Counted from the first letter of the stretch, positions 44,240 to 55,100 are shown. The stretch: 64,000 nt of DNA from Planctellipticum variicoloris (GCF_030622045.1 NZ_CP130886.1:4105557-4169556), one strand, 5' to 3'. Notes: generated by a model not told the origin, from the sequence alone. A program made the numbers and translations.

Positions 44240-44467
44240 ATGACGAAGACAATCTCAATTCCGGTTTCGGACGAGACCGCGAACGCGTATGCCAATGCGA
44301 GCATCGAGGATCGTCAGAAAATCGAACTACTGGCAAGTCTTCGACTCGGAGAATTGGTGCGCGGCCCTACAAGATCTCTCCAGGAAATCATGGACGAAAT
44401 CGGGAAGGAAGCCGAGGCCGCGGGGTTGACCGACGAAGTCCTTGAGTCGTTGCTCCATGAAAACTGA
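44240..44467 (+). CDS. Antitoxin partner of the PIN toxin
   Basis: 75 residues from the ATG at 44240. The sequence MTKTISIPVSDETANAYANA, then SIEDRQKIELLASLRLGELV and an acidic end (IGKEAEAAGLTDEVLESLLH) resembles short VapB-like antitoxins of COG1569-type modules. It overlaps the toxin start by 11 bases. It interrupts the moxR-DUF58 order. Confidence 0.75.
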   Translation: MTKTISIPVSDETANAYANASIEDRQKIELLASLRLGELVRGPTRSLQEIMDEIGKEAEAAGLTDEVLESLLHEN

Positions 44468-45188
44468 GCTACGGTTCGTGATTGACACGAACGTTCTCAT
44501 TAGCGCGGCTCTTCGTCCGGCATCGACGCCCCGGTGCGCGTTTGATCTCGCTCTCGCCAAAGGCTTGGTCCTGATCTCAGAAGCGACTCTGAGCGAATTG
44601 AACGACGTCCTGAGCAGACCCAAGTTCGCACGCTATATCAGCGAAGCTAGTCGGCTTGAGTTCCTCGCGGCCTATATTCGAGATGCGCGGGTGATCACAG
44701 TTATTGAGTCGATCGATGCCTGCCGTGACGCCAAAGATAACAAATTTCTCGAAGTCGCCGTTTGCGGACAGGCGACCGCGATTGTGACGGGTGACAACGA
44801 TCTTCTGGTATTGAATCCGTTCCGAGGGATTCACGTGCTAACCCCGGAACAATTCGTCGAGGGCTGCTGGATTGATTCGTCCGACAAGGAAGAATCGTTC
44901 AAGCTCAGCTTTCCGTTCTTTGTGATCGGGACGAAATCCGGGGAAGCGGTCACTTTTCCCATTGGCGACCGAGAGTGCCTAGCAGCTTATCGCTCGAAAG
45001 AAATGGCGGAACTGTTCATTGAACAGTCGGCCGATCCGACATTTCATCTCTTGACGATCTCAAATCAGGAAGAGGCGAAACAACTCGCAGAAGCGACGAT
45101 TCGACAAGGAATCATATCAATCGTCTGGGATTCCACACTGAAGCCTGGATGGTTCAAATTCAGCAGGCTTCCGGACCTGCTGACCTGA
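44457..45188 (+). CDS. PIN-domain toxin with an extra C-terminal domain
   Basis: 243 residues from the ATG at 44457. The PIN core (1-135) has all four acidic positions: FVIDTNVLISA, ISEATLSELNDVLSRPK, CRDAKDNKFLEVAV and IVTGDNDLL. COG1569 toxins are usually only this long. Here about 105 residues follow: FFVIGTKSGEAVTFPIGDRE, then ECLAAYRSKEMAELFIEQSA and IISIVWDSTLKPGWFKFSRL. The added domain has no obvious homologue and may sense or target. GC is lower than in moxR. Confidence 0.82.
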   Translation: MKTELRFVIDTNVLISAALRPASTPRCAFDLALAKGLVLISEATLSELNDVLSRPKFARYISEASRLEFLAAYIRDARVITVIESIDACRDAKDNKFLEVAVCGQATAIVTGDNDLLVLNPFRGIHVLTPEQFVEGCWIDSSDKEESFKLSFPFFVIGTKSGEAVTFPIGDRECLAAYRSKEMAELFIEQSADPTFHLLTISNQEEAKQLAEATIRQGIISIVWDSTLKPGWFKFSRLPDLLT

Positions 45189-45307
45189 CGCCCAACGAGC
45201 TTGTCAGCTCATTCTCGCAGATTCGCGATTGACCTTCGGGTGATCGACTCATTAGCCACTCGCAACATCTCGCATGCCCTCTTCAATAGCCATTGGCCAC
45301 TTCTTCC

Positions 45308-46204
45308 ATGTCTTCCCCCGAAAACTACTTGAAGCCCGAAGTGATCCAGACGGTGGCCCGGCTGGATCTGCGGGCGCGGTTTATTGTCGAGGGGTTTCTG
45401 ACCGGGCTGCATGCCAGTCCCTTTCACGGGTTCAGCGTCGAGTTCAGCGAGCACCGTCGGTATTCGCAGGGGGACGATCCCAAGGACATCGACTGGCTGG
45501 TCTACGCCAAGACCGACCGGTATTACGTCAAGAAGTACCAGGCCGAGACGAACATCTCAGGCTATCTGCTGATGGACCTCTCCGAGAGCATGGGTTACAC
45601 CTACCGGCAACGGCTCTCGAAGTTCGACTATTCGACGTGCCTGGCGGCGGCGCTGGCGTACCTGATGATCCACCAGCAGGATCCAGTCGGACTGATGACG
45701 TTCGATACGGAGCTCCGGACCTGCCTCAAACCGCACAGCAAACGGAGCCAGCTCGGAAATATCCTGGCGCTGCTCTCGAAAGCGAAGCCGACCGGGCAGA
45801 CCGACATTGCGGGGAACCTGCGACGGGTCGCGGCGATGACCCGGCAGCGGAGCCTGCTGATGGTCTTTTCCGATCTCCTCTGCGACGCCGATCCCGTGCT
45901 CAAGAGCCTGAACCTGCTGCGACACGCGGGGCACGACGTGATCCTGTTCCACGTGCTCGATGAGGCGGAGGTGAATTTTCCGTTCGACGGGCTCGTCGAC
46001 CTGGAAGATCCGGAATCGCGGGAAACTCTGATGGTGGATGCCGCAGGGATCCGGACGGATTATCTGGAAGCACTCGGTGAGATGCGGGAAGCCTACCGGA
46101 CGGAATGCCGGCGGATCGGCGTCGACTACGTGGCGCTCGACACCAGTCTGCCGTTCGACCGGGCGCTGGTGGAATACCTGAGCCAGCGACAGGCCCGTTT
46201 CTGA
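45308..46204 (+). CDS. DUF58 protein (MoxR partner)
   Basis: 298 residues from the ATG at 45308. DUF58 signature: FSEHRRYSQGDDPKDIDWLV, then YAKTDRYYVKKYQAETNISG. A VWA-like fold follows (LLMDLSESMGYTYRQRLSKF, resembling a MIDAS DxSxS with changes, and LLMVFSDLLCDADPVLKSLN). It acts with MoxR in the cytoplasm or at the membrane. Its separation from moxR by 1.2 kb of toxin-antitoxin genes is unusual. Confidence 0.9.
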   Translation: MSSPENYLKPEVIQTVARLDLRARFIVEGFLTGLHASPFHGFSVEFSEHRRYSQGDDPKDIDWLVYAKTDRYYVKKYQAETNISGYLLMDLSESMGYTYRQRLSKFDYSTCLAAALAYLMIHQQDPVGLMTFDTELRTCLKPHSKRSQLGNILALLSKAKPTGQTDIAGNLRRVAAMTRQRSLLMVFSDLLCDADPVLKSLNLLRHAGHDVILFHVLDEAEVNFPFDGLVDLEDPESRETLMVDAAGIRTDYLEALGEMREAYRTECRRIGVDYVALDTSLPFDRALVEYLSQRQARF

Positions 46205-46635
46205 ACCGGGGCCGGCGTGAAATCCCGATGAAGGCCATCAGCCCCGGAGGCGAAACGCACTGATCCGACGTGCGGTTTTCCCGGCTAACCACTGTACATT
46301 CAGCGAGTTCGACGACGGCAGAGTGCGAATAATCGCTGCGGTCCGCCCGATTGCCGGCCATGAGCCAGAAGTGATTGCGGCATGGGTGCTTGCACGCTCC
46401 CGACAGCCCCCGTACGATTTGCAGTTCTCTCGCATTGGTCGTCGAATCTGACGGACTTCCGGAGCGCCCCGACGGGGTTCTGACAACGATTTCCGGAATT
46501 CCGAGCAATCAACAGCCAACGCAACGTCTGGTTTTCACGTACCGTGAAACGGGGGATCTCTTCTTTCCCCGTTCTTATTGCGGTTTTGCCGCCCGTTTTT
46601 CCATTTCTGTACTCCAGAGGCTTCGGACACTTCGC
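46205..46635. other. Gap before the ABC operon
   Basis: No gene is visible. Small dyads such as TTTTCACGTACCGTGAAA (46531-46548, a nearly perfect palindrome) lie upstream of the ABC gene and could be a regulatory site. Confidence 0.45.
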
Positions 46636-47559
46636 ATGAGCACTGCAGCGCCTCCGGCGGAAGCCGTCATCGAGATCCGCAATCTGAGCAAAATCTATCG
46701 CGACTTCTGGGGTCGCCGGAAAGTCAGGGCCCTCAACTCCCTCTCGCTCGACGTCAAGAAGGGCGAAGTTTTCGGGCTGCTGGGGCCGAACGGCTCGGGC
46801 AAGACGACGACCCTCAAGCTGCTGCTGGGCTTGCTGTTCCCGACGGAGGGGGAAATCAGCATTCTGGGCCAGCCGGCGTCGGACGTGACCAAGAACGAAC
46901 GCATCGGCTATCTGCCGGAAGAGTCGTACCTCTACCGCTTTCTGAATGCGGAAGAGACGCTGGACTTCTACGGCCGGCTGTTCGACATGCCCGCGTCGGT
47001 CCGCAAGGAGCGGACGGAGATGCTGCTGGATCTCGTGAAGATTTCGCACGCCCGCAAGCGACCGCTGAAGGAATACTCCAAGGGGATGACGCGGCGAATC
47101 GGCCTGGCGCAGGCGCTGATCAACGATCCGGATCTGGTGCTGCTCGACGAGCCGACCAGCGGACTGGATCCGCTGGGCAACCGGGACATGAAAGACCTGA
47201 TTCTCGATCTGAAGAAGCAGGGGAAGACGGTCCTGATGTGCAGCCACCTGCTGGGCGACGTGCAGGACGTCTGCGACCGGATCGCCATTCTGTACGGCGG
47301 CGAGCTGAAGGTGCTCGGCCGGGTGGACGAACTGCTGACCGAGCAGGACGTGACGCAGATTCTCAGCTCCCGCCTGAGCGACGCTGCGGTCAAGGAAATC
47401 AACGACGTCATCCGCAAGCACGGCGGCGACGTGCGGAAGGTCGATCACCCGACGGCCAACCTGGAGGAACTGTTCCTGCGGACGGTGCAGGAGAGCAAAG
47501 ACCGTCCCGGACGGCGGCACATCGCGGAAGGCTCGGCCCCGGGGCCGACCGCCTCCTGA
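46636..47559 (+). CDS. ABC transporter ATP-binding protein
   Basis: 307 residues from the ATG at 46636. Walker [16 protein letters not shown], signature [20 protein letters not shown], Walker [17 protein letters not shown] and the switch [12 protein letters not shown] are all intact. The C-terminal 80 residues are the regulatory tail typical of ABC-2 and gliding-type exporters. It pairs with the permease 98 bases downstream. Confidence 0.93.
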   Translation: MSTAAPPAEAVIEIRNLSKIYRDFWGRRKVRALNSLSLDVKKGEVFGLLGPNGSGKTTTLKLLLGLLFPTEGEISILGQPASDVTKNERIGYLPEESYLYRFLNAEETLDFYGRLFDMPASVRKERTEMLLDLVKISHARKRPLKEYSKGMTRRIGLAQALINDPDLVLLDEPTSGLDPLGNRDMKDLILDLKKQGKTVLMCSHLLGDVQDVCDRIAILYGGELKVLGRVDELLTEQDVTQILSSRLSDAAVKEINDVIRKHGGDVRKVDHPTANLEELFLRTVQESKDRPGRRHIAEGSAPGPTAS

Positions 47560-47657
47560 AGTTCTGCCACGGGAAGGCTCCGGTGGAGCATTCCCGCTCA
47601 TTGTCCCGCTGCGGCGGGGTTCGTCCGGCACGCGAGTTTCGTGGGACTGCGTGAGTT

Positions 47658-49271
47658 ATGCAATTCGATCCGATTCCGTTCGATGTCGTCGCCGGTCTGT
47701 TGACCTGGCTGAAAGTCATGGGCTTATCCGCCCTGCTGGTGCTGGGCGTGTCGCTGCTGACGCTGCTGGCCACCCATGGAGTCCGGGGGCCGGCGCTGCT
47801 GGCCCGGGAAATCTTCGCCGGCCTGAATGACCTGGCGTCCCTGTCGCCGAAACGCGTCTGGGCGCTGACCCAGTTGACGATTCGCGAGGCGATCCGCCGG
47901 CGGGCTCTGCTGGTGTTCGTGGTCTTCGGCGTGCTGTTCATGTTCGCCGGCTGGTTCCTGACAGGGGCGACTCAGGAGTCCGACTTCGAAGCGAAGATGT
48001 ATACGTACTTCGCGCTGCGGACGATCAGTTGGCTGGTGCTGCCGGTCGTGCTGCTGCTGTCTTGCTGGGGAATTCCCGAGGACATCCGGATCCGCTCGCT
48101 GCATACGGTCGTGACCAAACCCGTTCGTCGGCTGGAAGTCGTGCTGGGGCGGATGTTCGGGGTCGGCATCATCGGCACGCTCGTGCTGGTGATCATGGGG
48201 GGGACGGGCTACATCTGGATTCTGCGGCAGGTCTCCCCGGCCGGTCAGGCGCAGCTCACGTGCCGCCAGCCGATCGCGGGCGAACTGACATTCCTCGACC
48301 GTGAAGGGAACCCCGGCAAAGGGGTGAATACCGGGGATCTGTGGGAATTCCGGAGCTATATCGAAGGGGCCACGAAGTCCCGCGCGATCTGGGCGTTTTC
48401 GAATCTGGGGCCGAGCGCTTTCCGCCCCGACGGCACGCTGGTGATCGAAAACCGCTTCCTCGGTTTTCGCGCTCACAAGGGCGATATGAATCGCTCGCTG
48501 CTGTATCGCCTGACGCTCGTCAACCCGGAGACGGGGGCGCGGGCGGAGATCCCGATCAATCAGATCAACGAGTTCCGCAACCGGACCGACGAGGTCCCGG
48601 CGGAGCTGCCCGGGACGGTCGACGGGGTCGAGAAGAAGCTGAGCGTGCAGAAGGATCTGGTCAGCTCGAAGGGGCAGTTGCTGGTGGAGGCGGCCTGCGT
48701 CGATCCCGGCCAGTACATCGGCATGGCGCGAGTCGACCTGTTTATCCGGACGCCCGACAACTCGTTTGCTTCGGGCTATTTCAAAGCCGTTTTCGGCATC
48801 GAGCTGATGATGCTGCTGATTGTCCTGCTGGGGGTGACCGCCAGCACGTTCCTCAAGGGACCGGTGGCGACGCTGCTGACGTTCGTGCTGTTCATCGTCG
48901 GCGACTGGTCGCGGGAATTCCTCGACAAGTTCGTGTCGAGCTTTCTGGCGAACAAGCTGGAAGGGGGCGGCGTGCTGGAATCGATCTACCGGATCGTGAT
49001 GCACATGAACCCGACGACGGAGCTGCCGACCGGACCGGCGTTCGGTGCGATGAAGCTGATCGACTGGGCGGTCGCCCAGTTCGTGGTGCTGATCAGCAGC
49101 GTGATTCCGGATTTCAAGACGTTCGATATGACCGGCTACGTGATCGAGGGCTTCGACGTCCCGTTCATGGCGGCCGTGCTGCCGAGCATGGCGACGACAC
49201 TTGCATTCTTCATCCCCTGCGTCGTTCTGGGGTATTACAGCCTGCGGCTGCGTGAACTGGAGGCGAAATGA
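47658..49271 (+). CDS. ABC-2-type permease
   Basis: 537 residues. Several membrane spans: LLTWLKVMGLSALLVLGVSL, ALLVFVVFGVLFMFAGWFLT, ISWLVLPVVLLLSCWGIPED, FGVGIIGTLVLVIMGGTGYI, FGIELMMLLIVLLGVTASTF and a C-terminal pair. A large extracytoplasmic domain (about 190-375) lies in the middle. It resembles planctomycete ABC-2 exporters, with the motif RTISWLVLPVVLLLS followed by VTKPVRRLEVVLGR. The next gene starts inside its stop (ATGA), so that protein is part of the system. Confidence 0.87.
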   Translation: MQFDPIPFDVVAGLLTWLKVMGLSALLVLGVSLLTLLATHGVRGPALLAREIFAGLNDLASLSPKRVWALTQLTIREAIRRRALLVFVVFGVLFMFAGWFLTGATQESDFEAKMYTYFALRTISWLVLPVVLLLSCWGIPEDIRIRSLHTVVTKPVRRLEVVLGRMFGVGIIGTLVLVIMGGTGYIWILRQVSPAGQAQLTCRQPIAGELTFLDREGNPGKGVNTGDLWEFRSYIEGATKSRAIWAFSNLGPSAFRPDGTLVIENRFLGFRAHKGDMNRSLLYRLTLVNPETGARAEIPINQINEFRNRTDEVPAELPGTVDGVEKKLSVQKDLVSSKGQLLVEAACVDPGQYIGMARVDLFIRTPDNSFASGYFKAVFGIELMMLLIVLLGVTASTFLKGPVATLLTFVLFIVGDWSREFLDKFVSSFLANKLEGGGVLESIYRIVMHMNPTTELPTGPAFGAMKLIDWAVAQFVVLISSVIPDFKTFDMTGYVIEGFDVPFMAAVLPSMATTLAFFIPCVVLGYYSLRLRELEAK

Positions 49272-50611
49272 ACCAGTGGAATTCCCGCCAGCGGAAGCTG
49301 GCCTATCTGGGCGGCATTCTCGTCCTGCTGATCCCGATCGTGATGCTGGGCATGCCGGGCACGGGACAGGAAGGGTCGGGAGGGATCGTCGCTCAGCAGC
49401 GGCAGAAGTACGACCTGGGCGAAAGCGACCTGGGGGACGTGGATCCGTCGAGCGCGGCGATGAACCTGGTCCTGCTGGGTCTGCGGGGCGTGGCGGTGAA
49501 CTCGCTGTGGATGGATCTGGAGTATTACAAGGACCGCAAGGACTGGGCGCAGATGCTGGCGACGACGCAGTCGATCATCCGCCTGCAGCCGCACTTTGAG
49601 AAAGTGTGGGACTACAACGGCCACAATCTGGCGTACAACACGTCCGCCGAATGGGACGCGGTGCCGGACCGCTGGTACTGGGTGAAGGAAGGTGCGAAAT
49701 TCCTGCAGAAGGGTGTGGCCCGCAACCAGAACTCCACCGAGCTGCACTACCGGGTGGGAACGGTGCTGCAGAAGAAGATCGGGATCGCCGACGAACAGAA
49801 ATACTACCGCCAGTATTTCCTCAAGGACCCCGATCCCAAGTTCGAGGGTGCGGATCCGGAGATCAATCCGAACGGCGAAGACAGCTATCTGGTGGCACGG
49901 GAATGGTTCCTGAAGGCGAACGAGAAGGAGCGACTGAAACCTCAGCATATTCTCGACAAGTCGCTGTTCCGCTCGCACCCGGCGCGATGCCTGTTCGATT
50001 ATGCCCAGGCGTTGCAGAAGGAAGGCCAGTTCGGCGAGAAGACCCGCCAGACGTGGGATCGGGCCCTGCAGGAATGGACCCGGGTCTATGGCCAGGAAGA
50101 ATTCGTTGTGCCGGTTGGCATGGACGCCAGTCAGACGGTGTCGTTGCGGCTGGAGATCACCGAAGATGAGATGAAGCAGATCGCGCCGAAGGAAGAGGAT
50201 TTCGAGCTTCTCAAGCGGATGGTCACCGCCTACCAGAATATGACCAACTACCGCTACTGGCGAACCCGCGGACTCTGCGAGGCGGAACCGGAAACGGCTC
50301 AGGCCCACAAGGACTTCTACGAGGCGGGTGAGGAATATAAGAAGCAGAACCTGCGGCAGGCGCAGGCGCTCGTGGAGTCGTGCCTCAAGGGATTCAACGA
50401 CATCTTGAACCGGCCCGAGTATGTGGAATTGCGGGAAGAGGATCTGCTGGTCGAAGAGTGCCTGATGGCGGTCATGCTGTACGAGTCGATCCATCGGCTG
50501 AACGGCGAACCGATGCCCGACGATTATCCGCTGAAGTGGCTGGCCGATTCGAAGGCGGGACTGCGACCGGAAGTGGAGAAGCGGTTCGAACGGCGATTCC
50601 TGACCCAGTAG
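49268..50611 (+). CDS. Membrane-anchored TPR-like protein coupled to the ABC permease
   Basis: 447 residues. One N-terminal membrane helix (LAYLGGILVLLIPIVMLG), then a soluble region rich in Trp, Tyr and charged residues: VNSLWMDLEYYKDRKDWAQM, FEKVWDYNGHNLAYNTSAEW, and helical repeats reminiscent of TPRs (AREWFLKANEKERLKPQHIL, YEAGEEYKKQNLRQAQALVE). No known family. The ATGA overlap with the permease suggests an exporter accessory protein. A strong terminator follows. Confidence 0.78.
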   Translation: MNQWNSRQRKLAYLGGILVLLIPIVMLGMPGTGQEGSGGIVAQQRQKYDLGESDLGDVDPSSAAMNLVLLGLRGVAVNSLWMDLEYYKDRKDWAQMLATTQSIIRLQPHFEKVWDYNGHNLAYNTSAEWDAVPDRWYWVKEGAKFLQKGVARNQNSTELHYRVGTVLQKKIGIADEQKYYRQYFLKDPDPKFEGADPEINPNGEDSYLVAREWFLKANEKERLKPQHILDKSLFRSHPARCLFDYAQALQKEGQFGEKTRQTWDRALQEWTRVYGQEEFVVPVGMDASQTVSLRLEITEDEMKQIAPKEEDFELLKRMVTAYQNMTNYRYWRTRGLCEAEPETAQAHKDFYEAGEEYKKQNLRQAQALVESCLKGFNDILNRPEYVELREEDLLVEECLMAVMLYESIHRLNGEPMPDDYPLKWLADSKAGLRPEVEKRFERRFLTQ

Positions 50612-50635
50612 AGACTCAGAGTTTCCGGAGTCGGA

Positions 50636-50680
50636 CGAGCCCCGCGAGAGACAGAACGTCTCCCGCGGGGCTCGTGTTTT
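50636..50680 (+). terminator. Strong intrinsic terminator after the ABC operon
   Basis: CGAGCCCCGCG (50636-50646) pairs with CGCGGGGCTCG (50664-50674), with an inner GAGAC/GTCTC stem, and is followed by TGTTTT (50675-50680). Confidence 0.8.
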
Positions 50681-50817
50681 GCCGAGTTCACGTTCAACTC
50701 TGCATGGACAGGCGGTCGATCACCGATTAGGATCACATCAACAAAGAGTGATATCTCTACTGCCAAGCCCGCCCTGCCTCCCCTGCCCCGCACCTCCCGC
50801 CTGTCGGAGACTTGCCG

Positions 50818-52158
50818 ATGCTTGCGATCCCCGGAACCGCTGGACGACTGTGCGACGGACTGACCCGCCGCGACATGCTGCGGATCGGGGCGCTGGGGTT
50901 CGGCGGATTGTCTCTGCCGCAACTGCTGCAGGCCGAGCAGCTTGCGGGCGTCAAGAACAGTCACAAAGCGGTCATCATGATCTACATGGCGGGGGCACCC
51001 TCCCACCAGGACATGTACGACCTGAAGATGGACGCGCCCGCGGAAATCCGGGGAGAGTTCCGTCCGATTGAGACCAGCGTCCCCGGCCTGCAGATCTGCG
51101 AGCATCTGCCGGGCCTCGCCAAGGTCATGGACACGTGCGTCCCGCTGCGGTCGGTCTACGGGTCGCCGAGCGGCGATCACGATTCGTTCATCTGCTACAC
51201 CGGTCGGACGGTGCAGAACCAGCCGGCGGGGGGCTGGCCTTCGCTGGGGGCGGTCGTTTCGCGGCTGCAGGGGCCGGTGAATGCCTCGGTGCCGCCGTTC
51301 TTCGGCCTGGCGCCGAATACGGGGCATCCGCCGTACGGTTCGCCGGGGCATCCGGGGTTTCTGGGAGTTCCGCACGCGGCGTTCCGGCCTTCCGGTCCGG
51401 CACGCGATGATATGGTGCTGCAGGGGATGACGCTGGATCGGCTCGGCGACCGTCGCAGCCTGCTGGCGGGATTCGATCGCTTTCGGCGCGACGCGGATTC
51501 GACGGGCACGATGGAGGGTCTGGACGCGCTCAATCGTCAGGCGATGGAGATTCTCACCTCCAGCCGGTTGGTGGAAGCCTTGGATCTGACGCGCGAGGAT
51601 CCTGCCGTCCGGGAACGGTACGGCAAGGGAGATCCGAAGAACTTCGGCGACGGGGCGCCGCGCAACCTGGAGCATTTCCTGCTGGCCCGTCGCCTCGTCG
51701 AAGCCGGGGCGCGGGTGGTGACGCTGAACTTCGGCCGCTGGGACTTTCACAGCGACAACTTTGGCGGGCTGAAGAACACGCACCTGCCGCAGTTCGATCA
51801 GGGACTGTCGACGCTGATCGCCGATCTGTGCGAGCGCGGGCTCGACAAGGATGTGACGGTCGTGGCGTGGGGCGAGTTCGGCCGGACGCCGCGGATCAAT
51901 GCGGACGGAGGTCGCGACCACTGGCCGCAGGTGGGGGGCGCGCTGCTGGCAGGAGGCGGTATGCGGACCGGCCAGGTGATCGGTGCGACCGACCGGCTCG
52001 GGGGATCGATCGCCGAGCGCCCTGTGCATTTCGGCGAAGTCTTCGCGACGCTTTACAAGAACCTGGGACTCGATCCGCAGGCGTTTGCGCTGCGGGATCT
52101 GGCAGGGCGTCCGCAGCCGCTGGTGGATCACTGGAAGCCGCTGCCCGAGTTGGTCTGA
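50818..52158 (+). CDS. DUF1501 family Tat-exported protein
   Basis: 446 residues from the ATG at 50818 (GGAGA upstream). The N-terminus LTRRDMLRIGALGFGGLSLP is a twin-arginine signal. The body has the DUF1501 landmarks KAVIMIYMAGAPSHQDMYDL, PLRSVYGSPSGDHDSF, HPGFLGVPHAAFRPSG and VVAWGEFGRTPRINADGGRD with HWPQVGG. This is a sulfatase-like/alkaline-phosphatase-superfamily fold, very common in Planctomycetes, usually beside DUF1549/DUF1553 genes. No such neighbour is here. Function unknown. Confidence 0.93.
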   Translation: MLAIPGTAGRLCDGLTRRDMLRIGALGFGGLSLPQLLQAEQLAGVKNSHKAVIMIYMAGAPSHQDMYDLKMDAPAEIRGEFRPIETSVPGLQICEHLPGLAKVMDTCVPLRSVYGSPSGDHDSFICYTGRTVQNQPAGGWPSLGAVVSRLQGPVNASVPPFFGLAPNTGHPPYGSPGHPGFLGVPHAAFRPSGPARDDMVLQGMTLDRLGDRRSLLAGFDRFRRDADSTGTMEGLDALNRQAMEILTSSRLVEALDLTREDPAVRERYGKGDPKNFGDGAPRNLEHFLLARRLVEAGARVVTLNFGRWDFHSDNFGGLKNTHLPQFDQGLSTLIADLCERGLDKDVTVVAWGEFGRTPRINADGGRDHWPQVGGALLAGGGMRTGQVIGATDRLGGSIAERPVHFGEVFATLYKNLGLDPQAFALRDLAGRPQPLVDHWKPLPELV

Positions 52159-52184
52159 CGGTCCTCGCACCAAGTCCGACGATT

Positions 52185-55100
52185 TTACGAGCGCGGTTTC
52201 GGTGAATCGGTGGCTTCGCTGGTGCGCGGCCGGAACGTTGCCGGCGGTCCGGGATTGCCGGGCTGGAAGCGGCCGAAGAAGTCTTTGACGGCTTCGTTGA
52301 GCAGCGGCGCGGGAATCGTTTCTGCGATTGGCGAACCGATCGAGCCGCGGACGTCGACGCCGACCCAGCCCGTGCTGACGGCTTCGACGATTTCCCGCAC
52401 AACCGGAATCCCCAGCCGATTGCGGGGCATGCGGGAGTAGAACTTGAGGGCCATCACGCCATCGAATCCGACGGTCCCCTGGCCGTACATGCTGATGGGG
52501 CCTTCGAGCGAAATCGGTGCGAAGTTGAAGCGGGAATTGGCGATGTTGAAGTAGATATCGGCGTGGCGGAACGCCGTCTTGTCGATCGGCTGGAACGTGG
52601 GGATCCGCATGATCTGCACGAAGATCGGCAGCTCGTAGAGCGAGGCGTGTGTGATCTGCAATCGACCGGCGCCGCGGACGCCATCGGCCTCGACGCCTTC
52701 CCCGTCAATGCGCATCCAGCCGTTCATTTCCCCCGCCAGATTGTTGCGGCCGGCGAGGTAGCGCCGGGCGTACTCTTCGAGCCGGCCGCGCTGCAGCGTC
52801 GACTCGACGGAATAGACGGGCTTGCCGCGGAGGTCGGCGATGGCGTTGAGGGTCAGCGATCCGCCAACCGCCTTTCCCGTCAGCCGCTCGCCCGCGGGAA
52901 CGGGTGTCGCGGCGGTTTCCGCCCTGCGCTCGGCTTCCTCGCGCGCCCCCGCCGTGAAGACTCCATTGTTGTATTCCCAGGGACCGCGGATTTCGGTGAC
53001 CTGATGCTTCATGACTGAGACGGAGTCGAGTTCGAGCCGGCCGCTGACTTCGGTCGAGAGAGGCGTCGTCCGGCCGGAGATGACAGTCTGACCGTGAATG
53101 CCTTCCACTCGAAGACCGGCATTGAGGCCGCAGCCGGTGAAGACGACTTTCGCGTCTTTCCACGACGCCGAGACCGATTCGCCGGTCCGGTCCGGTCCGA
53201 CGAGCGTGACAGGTCCGTGGAATGAGTAGGTGCCGGTCGGATTGAGACCGTCAACGGCGGCTTTGAGAGACAGGGGGAGTGCGCGGCGGAACGCCGGGCT
53301 GAAGGTGATGTCGTCCGCGTCCAGCGATTCGAAATTCAGCTCCCAGGGTCCGCTGCCAGGGATATTGCCGCGTCCGTTGAGGGAGAGGCGGGTTTCGTCG
53401 TTCTCGGCAGTGAAGGACTGAATCTCCAGGATGGGGGCGTCGTACTTGAACTTGGCCTGAATGTTGCGGAGCGGAAAGGGAAACTGACGCAGCAGCATTT
53501 CGCCCTGACTGACCTTGAGCAGCGGGACGCGGATTTCCGGCGGATGGCCCGGAGTCCAGTCGACGTTGAAATCGATATCGAACAGGCCGCGGGGAGACAG
53601 TTCGGCCCAGACGTCTTTGAGCACCTGCGGCAGCGCGAACTCGACGTCGCGGTCGAAGGCGGCGTTCTCGCCGTGAACCTTCAGTCGCAGCCGTCCGGGG
53701 GCCGGTTCCCGCAGGTAGAGGGCTTCGCCGGTCAGCGCGGCCCCGTCGTGCACTCCGGAGAGTCTGGCGAACTCGATCCGGTCTCCCCCCATCCAGGTCA
53801 TCTCCCCCTTGACCTGATTGATGCGGTAAGGGGCGTGCTGATAGCGGAGCGTGCAATCGTGCAGAAAGGCCACCACCTGCGGTTCGAACTTCTGCCCCAG
53901 GCCCGGTGCGCGAACCAGACGGACGTTCGCGTTGGCAAGCCCCTGAAGCTGCAGGACTTCGATCGCCCGGCGGACTTCGGGGGGGCAGGCGTCGAGCAAC
54001 GCCCGATCGATAGGGAGATCGGCGGCGGTGATCTTCACGACCACGTCGGCTTCGGGGCCCGGGCGTTTGACCAGCCCGACAGCCTTCACAGGAACGCCGG
54101 CGGCCTTGCCTTCGGCTGTCAGGTTGAGGATGTCGTCCTTGAGGTCCAGCTTCCCGACGATCTCCCGGACGGTGTAGGGAAACTTTTCGGCGGTAACCGC
54201 CCCCTCCTGCATCTCCGCATTGGCCGCGAATTTCCACTCCTCGTCGCCCATCCGGGTCGCTTCGGCATGTCCGCGGAGCAGCCCGGTCAGGCCGATGGTA
54301 TCGATCAGCTTATGGAGGCTGTCGGGAAGCCGGCGCTTCATGGCGGCATCGAGCGGCAACCCCGACGCATCTGCGGAGACGCGAGTCTTTTCGCCCGGCT
54401 GAATCTCCGCGGAGAGATCCAATTGAGTCGTGCCGTTCTGGGCTCTCAGGTTTTTGACGATCAGCCGGCCGGGGTCGACATAGACCTGGCCGCCGAGATC
54501 GAACAGCGGAAACGGCAGCAAGGGATTGTTGATCTGGCCGCTATGCAACGTGGTGAGCGCGGCAAAAGTCGGCGGAAGGGCGGGATCTTTGCGACTGACG
54601 TCGGCTTCGACATCGCAGACGAGCTGGACGCCGAACGGGCCGATTGCACCGGAATCCTGTTGGGACAACGGGGTGCGCAATTGCCACGGGACCTGGCTGG
54701 ACGGCCCCGACTGATCGCTCGCGGCCTGGCGGGCGAGCTCCTGCCGCATCAGGGCCGTGGCTTCCTGCAGCTTTCCGGAGATGTGGGGCGAGAACTCGGC
54801 GAGCCAGGGAATCAGTGAGTCGTCGACCGGCAGCTTCTTGAGCTGCAGGCGAAAATCGAAGGTCGGGCCGTCCATCCGCCACGTCCCGGTCACCGAGACC
54901 GGACCGGCCGGTTCAATGCGCGCGTCGCAGCGTTCGAGTTTGATGGACCGCAGATCGAGCGGAGTCAGCCGGACTTCCAGATCGCGGGCGACCATCGTCA
55001 CCGGCGTCCCGGTCTGGGGAGAGACGAGCCGCAACGTGACGACGCCGTGCTCGATCTGCACGTCGGGAAGGGGTTTCTCGCCTTCGCTGACAATCGTAAA

